DNA from: Gordius sp. MW1
Taxonomy: Eukaryota > Nematomorpha > Gordioida > Gordea > Gordiidae
DNA length: 64,000 nt
Direction: 5' to 3'
Assembly (NCBI GenBank): GCA_964036665.1
Contig: OZ038527.1
Coordinates: 17,072,221 to 17,136,220 of the forward strand
Under the pieces are notes generated by a model that was not told the origin of the DNA, made no database searches, and worked only from the letters and a program-made list of their open reading frames with translations. The translations under genes and the position numbers were made by a program. Positions 55,749 through 64,000 of this stretch are shown in pieces. Positions within the stretch are counted from its first letter, which is position 1. Every line of letters begins with the position of its first letter.

Positions 55749-56326
55749 ATAATTTTCCATAATTAACCTTTGCTTTCTTTATAAAGTTAACCTTAAGATT
55801 GTTACTTTCACATTTATACAAATTTGAAGTCTGCAAATGTCTATCATATAAACGTAGAATACTTATATTATCTGTAAAACAATTACAGCACATTTATAAT
55901 GTTATCTTAAATAAAGTGTCCATATCGTTAATTTGTTCTTAAATTTAAAGATTTAAACAATTTTCATATCTAGTGCCTATTTATGCAGTTAAATAATTTT
56001 TGCAAGGTTAATTATATTATACTATCTATACACAGAATGGACCTGTTTAACAAACAATTTTTGTATGCTACCCTATTTTGTGCTATTTAGGTTTGTAAAG
56101 TCATCTGCATTTAATTAGCTTTACCAAGAAATAAAGATGATTCACACTATTCTTATAACTAACTCTTCGATTTAAGCTCGTTTATTTGTTCAGCTTGTAG
56201 ACGTTAGTTAATAATAACAAACATCTATTTCCAATAATCGTTAAGATGTTAGGAGATATTTAAACGCCCATACTTAGTAATTGTAATTAATTTGCTCTTA
56301 ATTATTTTCGCTGTTTCAAACCTAAT

Positions 56327-56984
56327 ATGAACAAATTTTCTGCCATCGTTTGTTTGGCTCTTATTTCCATGGCTCTGTTATGTGACTTGAAAAGTATTTA
56401 GAATAATTGTTAAATTTTATTCTCATATAAAGATCAAGTGACTGCGGCAGAAAATGCAAGAGATCACTTTATTAATAGAAGAGGTGAAAAGGTGCCTGTT
56501 AACAGACACGATGAAGTCATCGATTATCGTAAGTTTTTATAGATTTTTGAAATTAGTTGAATAAACCGAGTTTGACTGGATTGCCGCTACTTTTTGTCCC
56601 GAGCTTTGTATAGAATCTTATGTTATTTATATATTTACTTGAACTAAAAATAAATAAAAATTTTATAAATTATATTTAAAATTGTTAAAGACTTTTAAAT
56701 TTGAAACCTAAAGTATTTAGATATTGAAAACCGTCTCGTGCTTTGACTTTATATTTTACTCAAAAATATTTTGTTTTCACATAGCTAAATTTACTAAAAA
56801 TATTTTAGTGACAATACCGAAGACAACACGCGGATTTGGTAAGTTACCTAATTTGTTAAATTTATATTTTAATGTAGTCGAAGTTGATCCATCCGATTCG
56901 GATGACCTAAGTAAGAATAAATAATTACAAACTATTTAATACAAAAATTTAGCCGAAGTAGAAGATTACGATTACGAATATTAA
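56327..56984 (+). CDS. Secreted acidic peptide precursor, copy 4
   Basis: Exons 56327-56381, 56433-56528, 56809-56838, 56878-56910, 56953-56984. The predicted protein is identical to copy 1. Differences appear mainly in the distal 3' region (for example ACTGCACATT for ACAGCACATT). Confidence 0.75.
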
Positions 56985-57269
56985 ATAATTTTCCATAATT
57001 AACCTTTGCTTTCTTTATAAAGTTAACCTTAAGATTGTTACTTTCACATTTATACAAATTTGAAGTCTGCAAATGTCTATCATATAAACGTAGAATACTT
57101 ATATTATCTGTAAAACAATTACTGCACATTTATAATGTTATCTTAAATAAAGTGTCCATATCGTTAATTTGTTCATAAATTTAAAGACGAGTTTGACATT
57201 GTCAACTTAAAAACTAAAATCTGTAAAAAAAATATAAGAACATTACAATGTTTGAAATAACCTACCTTA

Positions 57270-58676
57270 TTTTAGAACTTTTCATAACTGAGACAATTTT
57301 CTTACAAAAATATCAAATAGTTTTGTAGTTCGTTAATGAATATTTGATCATCGTATCTGTTGCACATAATTAAGTAATTTTCAAAACTTGTCAGCTAGTT
57401 ATTTGTCGTTGTTTTGTTAAAAATAAACTTAAATTATTGCTCTCACAGGTCTGCGCTATGTGTAAATATTTTTAAAAATCATTCGAGGTTATCCACTAAA
57501 ATTGTTTTCTTGATATTAAGTTGTCCGATTCAAAATTTTATCATAAATGTAAGACGCATTTCATGCCTAAATTTAAAAAAAAAAATAATAAAAATAAGAT
57601 ACTTCGCTTTGATAATACGCTTATTTTAATAATAATTTGTTAGGATTAAACTATTTTGCTTTGTATGACTATGCCATAATGTTTAAAGAAATATTATAAG
57701 CTCGGGCAATTAAAGGATAAGTAAGTAAAAGGCATAATTCCTAACGAATTATTGATCGATTTAAATGGTCTCACAAGCATAAAACATTCAGGGGTGGCAG
57801 GCATGGGCCTCCAAAATGATAGTTTAAACTTTCTAAATTCATTTATTTCCATTATAATTATCAAACTTCTTGTGCCCTCTCCCATACAATTAAAGACTAA
57901 GAAAAAACTATAAAACAGAGTTTAAGTGTAAAGCTTTACATTCAAACTTCAGCTTATAAACGAAAGTTAGGAAGAATTTATACAACGTAAGTTGTTCATT
58001 GTGTACTCATGGATTTTGTGGCAATAATGAGTCCATCCATGCTTAACTTAAGTTTTATGAATTAAATAAAAAGAAGCCAAGGTATTGAAGTCCCGTCTTT
58101 TTGACATTGCACCCCTGAGATTCTTTTAAATATTATAATAAAAAATGCTAAAAGAATTTATGAAATTGATTGCGACTAATTTGATAGTTAATAGAAGGTG
58201 TTTTATTTTTAGACCTACGATAGCTCGGGTGTATCCTATTTAAAACCATAATAGGGTGATTAAAGAAAATTTTTTGACCCAATATAGGATTAAGTAAAAT
58301 GTAAATATTCACGATTAAATTCATATCTTACAAAAAAAGCCCAAATTTATGGGATTGAATCTTTAGGTGAAGATTGCGTTAGCTTTACAATCATCACTGC
58401 AATCTTTTGTCTATGCTTAATTTGTATAGTTATTCTTTATTGAAAAATAACGACAAACAAAACACGTATAATGAAATAACGGTTAAATCCAATAAGCTTA
58501 TTAACTAAAAGTATACGTTACTAAATCAGAAATTAAATAATGCAAAAGATCACAATAATTAAGGCTGCGTTTATAAGAAGTTAGCGCAACAATTGTTAAT
58601 GAAAAGTATAATGATCTTCATCAATTATTGCCTGATTTGCCAAAGACTCTAAGCTGTTATATGGTATAAATGGGAT
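57270..58676. other. Non-coding AT-rich DNA between the peptide array and the 452-aa gene
   Basis: No coding segment recognised; it may hold the promoter of the following gene. The minus-strand frame at 57694-57885 shows no family motif. Confidence 0.35.
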
Positions 58677-60035
58677 ATGCGGAAAGATGGTGAAGCCTCC
58701 AAAAGTGATCATGCCATCACTTCCGCAGTTCCCAGCAAAAATTCTTTGAAACCGGATGACATGGTGGTAGCTACTGACAAGTGCGAAACAAGTTCGTCGC
58801 AAGGAGCCACCTCAACCATGATATCTCTATCAAATTTGCAAGATATACAATGCTTTTTAGAGATCCCATGGCCCGACCCCAGACCCTGTAACATTCAGGC
58901 GTTTAGTTATTGCTTTTGGGACGGGTACGATATTCACTACTACCTTAAAAATCAAAAATCTTGGTGGTGGTATGATTACGACAAACATAAATGGCTTCGA
59001 AATACGTTCGCCGACATGGAAAAAAGGCTAAGCATGACGACAACAAGCGTCGGGTCACATTTACCTCAACAACAATATCCCATCGAAAACAAATCTTCTA
59101 CGAAATGCGTTGTCGAAATTATTGATAAGAATGTTAAAAACCAAAGTGAAGACCTAAAATATATGGGCAGTCTAAGTAAGAGTGACATCGAAAGTCAAAA
59201 GGGTAAAGTCGCCTCGTTTATTAAGAAATTTGAAAACTTGACACCTAAAGATGGCAGCTCAGGACAAAATAATATCTCCACTACTAGACCCCTTAAAAAG
59301 GGTGATAGTCAACAATCCTTAAATCTGAAGAAGGATGTTCCAGTTGCGCGAGGAACTGATCAGGAATCAAACATAAAAATTGATGTTAAGCTAGCCGAAA
59401 AAGGCACAAAGAGTGATAAAAATTGCAATATTCCAATCACGAAAGTCAAAGGCATAATGATGAGCGCAAATCAGAAAGCATCTCAAATCGGCATTAGAAA
59501 GACAATACGCAGAGAGGTGAGATGGGATGATACCGTTAAATTGTACAGCTACGTACCTTTGGATGATAACGAGTCCCCAACGCCCTTGTTAATAAAAGAC
59601 GTCCATCCAAAACTTTTAGAACGTCGGGGTTATACTTTGGGCGATTACTCTAAATATTATTGGGAAAATAATTGCCCACAATTTGTACCCGTGCCATTGA
59701 ATCCTCACCAGCCAGACTCTTTGACGGCTTCGAATTCCTACCACCCATTAGGTTATGGTACACCACAAGGCGGACAGTATATGCGGCCTACTGCTTACAA
59801 TCCTCAGAGCCAATTATCACAGTATCAAAATTATCAAATGCAAAATTACAGATACCTGAACCCAAACATAAATCCCCCAAGACAGACCTATTATTACGAT
59901 TATAATCAAAATACAAATTTTGCACCGAGACCGTCGCAAATGTCATCTCAATCAACTTACTCATATAATAATTATAAAAACCCAGACAACAAAGATGGCG
60001 CCAAAGATGAGGACAAAAAAACCACGGACAAATAA
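58677..60035 (+). CDS. Unrecognised 452-aa protein, aromatic patch and Q/N/Y-rich tail
   Basis: Single open exon; an in-frame stop (58650-58652) lies upstream, so ATG at 58677 is the likely start. Residues 72-110 are unusually aromatic: CNIQAFSYCFWDGYDIHYYL then WWWYDYDKHKW. Residues about 125-300 are Lys/Ser-rich and probably disordered, followed by a conserved-looking block (REVRWDDTVKLYSYVPL, ERRGYTLGDYSKYYWENNCP). The last 100 or so residues are low complexity with many Tyr, Gln, Asn and Pro (YNPQSQLSQYQNYQMQNY), prion-like, ending in a charged KDEDKKTTDK. No signal peptide or membrane segment. It could be an RNA-binding or condensate protein by composition alone; no family recognised. 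Confidence 0.75.
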   Translation: MRKDGEASKSDHAITSAVPSKNSLKPDDMVVATDKCETSSSQGATSTMISLSNLQDIQCFLEIPWPDPRPCNIQAFSYCFWDGYDIHYYLKNQKSWWWYDYDKHKWLRNTFADMEKRLSMTTTSVGSHLPQQQYPIENKSSTKCVVEIIDKNVKNQSEDLKYMGSLSKSDIESQKGKVASFIKKFENLTPKDGSSGQNNISTTRPLKKGDSQQSLNLKKDVPVARGTDQESNIKIDVKLAEKGTKSDKNCNIPITKVKGIMMSANQKASQIGIRKTIRREVRWDDTVKLYSYVPLDDNESPTPLLIKDVHPKLLERRGYTLGDYSKYYWENNCPQFVPVPLNPHQPDSLTASNSYHPLGYGTPQGGQYMRPTAYNPQSQLSQYQNYQMQNYRYLNPNINPPRQTYYYDYNQNTNFAPRPSQMSSQSTYSYNNYKNPDNKDGAKDEDKKTTDK

Positions 60036-60142
60036 AATGTTCTAATTAAATGTAAAGACCACATTCATGATGTTGAATGGGTGAACCGGCCATTAACCCT
60101 AATCGTAAGCTTTAATAATAAGAGTTACGAATTTTATAACAT

Positions 60143-60152
60143 AATAAATAAA
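60143..60152 (+). promoter_or_regulatory. Polyadenylation signal cluster
   Basis: Overlapping AATAAATAAA lies about 110 bp after the stop of the 452-aa gene, followed by a second AATAAA near 60170. Confidence 0.6.
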
Positions 60153-60159
60153 ATTTATG

Positions 60160-61204
60160 CCCTGATCAAATAAATGCTATGAATGAAAAATTGTATTTAT
60201 GATGGAAAATAATGATATAAATTATCGAGTTAAATTAAAATAGTTGCTTAGTAAGTTTACGTTTTTAAGATATGCCAAGGAAAATTTAGCTATAATGCCG
60301 ATAAAGCCACGGCTATCATTAGTTTAATATGTCACCCAATTTATGATAATACTGATTAAAAAGACATTTTAACGTTTTCATTTGAATTAGATTCATCAGT
60401 ATTCCTTAGTTAACTTTATTTAATATATAAAATACTGTTAATGCTTGCGCATTATGTACAAGCGGATCCTTGCTATTATAATAAAATCCCATCTTTGTTA
60501 AATAATATAAAGTTTTTATTTTTTGCGGCTAAAGGAAATCCTGTAATATAAATTTGACTAACAGATTTTTAAATTTTGGGTTAGCATAAAACCTATCCGA
60601 AGGAGATGCTCTAACCTGTGAAAATTATAGCTGAGATATATGTGTTTATGGTTTTGTTTCCCTAATTTAAGTGATAAATTTTTTTTTGATAATTCCCATT
60701 AAAAGTTCCAAAAATCGTCAGAGGTCAAGAATTGTGTATGCAAAAGTTAGTGTTAGAATTTTCAAAGACACTCTGATTTATTATAATTGTATACGTTTTC
60801 TTTATACTCGGCCATTTATGATTTTAATAATTTTATTCACGATTAGGATCGGTATCAAAAAAAAGTTATTTAAAAGTTGCTAACGAGATTTTGTCACCAA
60901 ATCGTGGTAAAATAATTTTTGAGCTAATAAATATAATTTTAAAAATTAAAATAAAACAATGAGATAATGCGCTTTTGTGACATGATTGAGTCTCGTGAGT
61001 GTAAGGAGTCATAGAGATATACGGAGGTCCTGAGGTAGGCATTGCGTCAATTTCATGATTTGTTGATCTAAATACACTATGACGGAATGAAAGGCACTTT
61101 GGTCAGATGTCCGATAGCATTTCTAAAATGTTCAAACATTAATAGAATGCATTTAAATTACATATATTGTTTTTAAAATTATGGTAATAAATTTACAATG
61201 ATTC
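60160..61204. other. Non-coding between convergent genes
   Basis: AT-rich; no coding segment recognised. It separates the 3' ends of the 452-aa gene (plus) and DENND6 (minus). Confidence 0.4.
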
Positions 61205-63872
61205 TTAAATTTTTAATACACTTGCCGCTTGAATCTATCGTGAGGCAAAACATTAAAAATGTATTACTAATTTGTCGCGAAGCGTAATTATGATATCGAC
61301 GATTTCCATCTCGGATTTTGGCTTGTACAACGCCTCGAAATTGACAATTTGTATTTTTTGTGACAAAATCAAAGCTACTTTGTTCGACATTTCGGACATT
61401 CTGACACTGCACCAGCTCTCAAACATGAGAGATTTGATAAACTGCCTATGTAATTTTAATATATATCATGGTTCACAATGGAGTAATGAAAAAATCCGTA
61501 CGATGTATGTTTCTAAAATTAATATACAAAATAAATTCATTAGACACAAATGATTTAAAACTATAAAACAAAGTAGCTACCGTTTTCATTCATTGGCTTT
61601 ATAATGCCACAATATATACTTGTGTATAAAATATCGTTTTTGATAGGGATTAACTATAATCTTACAAAGTCATTAACTTTCATTCAAATTCATAAAGGTG
61701 TTAAAATTTGGATAATTTTAGCTAACAGCCACAATATAACTTGTAATTTAAAATTTTTTGTTAAACCACTCATTAAATTTTTTCCTAATTTTGTATTTAA
61801 AAAACATTTTTGTAACAACTTATATAAGAATGCAATAGAAATAATGATAAGTATGGCGTATGTGCCATATATAATGTGCACAAAAAATGGCTTTAATCCC
61901 AAATGAAAACACTTAAACACTTTATCGACCCTTTAACCCCGATTAAGTTCAATAGGTCAAAAAATAGCGTCAATTTCACTTGCCTATATAGGCCTTCCCA
62001 GTCTCCTTTAAGGTGAGTTGTCAGCTGAGGTCCCGATTGTTTAAGACTCTTAATAAATTCTTCTTGATCGAATTGTCCCAATTTCGGCCATTTCTAGATG
62101 TCATCATAATAATAAAAAATATAAAGGATTAGGGAACATGTGGCAAAATAATAAAAAAAACAATCCCTAATTGCCCCTCCCTTTTAATAGAATCCTGGGT
62201 AAGCCCATAATAATTGAGGAGTATATCGCAAAACAAACAAAATTTATCAGTATACTGAATTAAAACCCAATCACAAATATAGGATTACCTTGTAGGGAGA
62301 AATTTCGTCAAACAACGGTAATAAGCAGGCAATGTATCTTTCCTTAAATAGATAGTTTGCAATATAATATGACCAAATTGATGTAATAAATTACCAAAGG
62401 GATCATAAAACTTTGGGTGAGTTCGGTGAAATAGCGCCTTAGCATCGCGTTTTGAACTTCGGCCGGCCTCTTTTGAGACTGCAATCGCCGAATTTTGTAT
62501 AAAAAATGCGGTTGTTAACATGCAAGAGACACGCAAATATTTCAAATTAAGTGCTAAGTTGGAAATTAGCTTTAAAATAAACGTTAATACATTATAACTA
62601 ATAGAATTATTGAGATAATTTTACTAGGTTAATGTTAAAAACGTTGATAAATCGCTCACTTATAGTTTTCTACGGCAAATTAATTTTATTGACACCACTA
62701 ATTTTAATTCAAAAATAACCAATATAAAATTAATTTATCCTATAATTAGCAAAAAAAAGTGTTAAAAAACAAGAATAACGACACTGATTACTTTTATTAA
62801 TCTTTCGAGAAAGCTTTTGTCTTTTCGAATGAAGGATTTCGTTTTCGTGTAAACCCCTTGAAACAAAAAAGATTATCTTTATCGTAAAATCGACAATTTT
62901 TTTATACCTGTTTTAGTATCGAACGGTTGCATGGTAGTTTTCTTGAGCTTGCTGTGTTTATGAGATTTACCTTTTTGTGTAAAAAAACTTGTTATCATTG
63001 GCATCTGATAAACGACAATTTAAAGATAATTTTTACTAAATAAATTTTACAAGGCATAAAAAGGTCCTTAAAGTAAGCTTATAAAAAATTCCAATATTGT
63101 GCTATACTTTTATGTTAAAATCCCATCTAATCAATTAACGGTGTATTGCCAATTTTTACAAGTGTTCCACTCATTTTTGAATCAATGTTTTATTAGTTTT
63201 TTTTTGTATTAAAATAATGTACATTTGTAAGAAAGTCAACTATATAAATTAGTAAACATAAGGTTAACAAAATAGATGCATTGGTTTAAAAAAATCTAAA
63301 TCTTGACCATTCAAGAAATGCACAACTAGTTTAATATCCGACTTTAAAAAGACACCTAATATTGACTCAGAGTAAATTTAAAAGGACATTATATAATTAT
63401 AACCGAAAATCTATGACTCATTTCATAAAAGATACTGTTCTACTGACTTAATGAAAAAGGGCTTAATGTATAAAAAGGAAAACTGTATTATTAATTATGC
63501 CAAATAGTAATGGACTTATTTTTGTTTTATAATTTCAATGCTAATTACGAGATAGATGATCAACGCGAATGATGTGTGGCCAATGTTGTAGCGACTTGGC
63601 GAAGAATGGATTTGTGACACCGAGTATGACCGAAGGGCTAACGTTCAAATTTTAAATTATATTTTAATTAATTTAAATGTAATTTGTTTAAACAAAAAAT
63701 CAAAATACATCATGAAAAATCAAATAAAATATTTTTGCTATAGTTTCAAAAAACGTTAATATCATGTCACCCATCGTACCTAATATCTTTTTGCACATAT
63801 TTCTTAAAATCTTGATCGTGGATGGTAAAGTAGGGTCGATAGTCGGAGGCGTATTTGAGTGGCCATATTATG
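61205..63872 (-). CDS. DENND6: DENN domain-containing protein 6, 3' nine exons
   Basis: Guanine-nucleotide exchange factor for Rab14 in endosomal traffic (vertebrate DENND6A/B). Minus-strand exons in phase: 63872-63780 ([19 protein letters not shown]), 63637-63549 ([19 protein letters not shown]), 62970-62908 ([18 protein letters not shown]), 62856-62792 ([19 protein letters not shown]), 62478-62395 ([20 protein letters not shown]), 62342-62289 ([18 protein letters not shown]), 62093-61980 ([20 protein letters not shown]), 61441-61268 ([20 protein letters not shown]) and, less surely, 61234-61205 ending in TAA. The order and motifs follow the vertebrate protein ([39 protein letters not shown]). 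Introns range from 33 to 578 nt. The N-terminal DENN portion lies beyond the right edge. The C-terminus after [10 protein letters not shown] is about 30 residues shorter than in vertebrates. Confidence 0.92.
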
Positions 63873-64000
63873 CTATAAAGTGGTAAAAAATGAATATTTT
63901 AGGCTTGACAACCTTTTCAACAATTTATATCATTTATATTAATTTATATATATATAGGCTTCGAATAAAAATTATTTTATTTTGATAACAAAAATGATGT

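Larger units (their letters stand above)
51533..57265 (+). repeat. Right arm of inverted-repeat locus with four tandem gene units
   Basis: Upstream flank 51540-52244 is the inverse of about 39560-40268. Units: 52245-53480 (1236 bp), 53481-54716 (1236), 54717-55950 (1234), 55951-57186 (1236). Downstream flank 57187-57265 is the inverse of about 38090-38170. Units differ at only a handful of bases, implying recent amplification or ongoing homogenisation. Each unit holds one complete five-exon gene with about 375 bp of upstream sequence. Confidence 0.92.

Noticed and set aside
52245-57186. CRISPR-like or satellite array
   Set aside because: Units are 1.2 kb, contain complete spliced genes and have no repeat-spacer layout; this is gene tandem duplication.
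61179-61553. Overlapping open frames of 77 and 93 codons on both strands
   Set aside because: A third frame on the minus strand encodes the DENND6 exon with [15 protein letters not shown], so these are shadows.
62285-62545. An 86-codon minus-strand frame starting with a signal-peptide-like [15 protein letters not shown]
   Set aside because: It is an out-of-frame shadow crossing two introns of DENND6; the other frame matches the family ([10 protein letters not shown] and [10 protein letters not shown]) with proper splice sites.

Overview
The window is nuclear DNA of an invertebrate animal: about 70% AT, intron-containing genes with metazoan orthologues, animal-type Gypsy, piggyBac, hAT-like, MULE and APE-type LINE transposons, and a short interstitial run of the TTAGGG-type telomere repeat. 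Many introns are only 33-52 nt, so most exons are small and several genes cannot be recognised from long open frames. The species cannot be named from sequence alone; a compact lophotrochozoan-like or otherwise reduced animal would fit.

Layout. 1-8.9 kb: two decayed Ty3/Gypsy elements; the minus-strand one appears to sit inside the 5' LTR of the plus-strand one. 9.7-15.0 kb: THUMPD1 (tRNA acetylation adaptor) on the plus strand, first exon(s) missing from the window, with a hAT-like MITE in one intron and a three-level nest of elements in the other. 15.4-17.7 kb: a dead piggyBac element (TTAA ends) holding a MITE built of CGGATC words. 19.0-21.4 kb: a MULE with a perfect 9-bp target duplication and a frameshifted FLYWCH-domain gene. 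23.4-26.5 kb: an APE-type LINE, nearly full length but frameshifted, followed by a minisatellite. 28.0-28.5 kb (minus): tandemly duplicated small exons. 29.5-30.9 kb (minus): a complete seven-exon PPAN/Ssf1 ribosome-biogenesis gene. 31-38 kb: mostly transposon debris. 38.1-57.3 kb: a large inverted-repeat locus. Its right arm carries four nearly identical tandem copies (about 1,236 bp each) of a five-exon gene for a small secreted acidic peptide; its left arm carries one decayed inverted copy, and a still older relic lies near 32 kb. Between the arms lie a 2.5-kb foldback element, an array of repeats that contain a tRNA T-arm-like hairpin, a short LTR-flanked element and other debris. 58.7-60.0 kb: a single-exon gene for an unrecognised 452-aa protein. 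61.2-63.9 kb (minus): the 3' nine exons of DENND6, a Rab guanine-nucleotide exchange factor gene that continues beyond the right edge.

The recognisable host genes (THUMPD1, PPAN, DENND6) are unrelated housekeeping genes with no evident joint function. The most unusual content is the amplified secreted-peptide family and the repeat architecture around it. Everything was read by eye; homology calls rest on remembered family motifs and on splice-site and reading-phase consistency.
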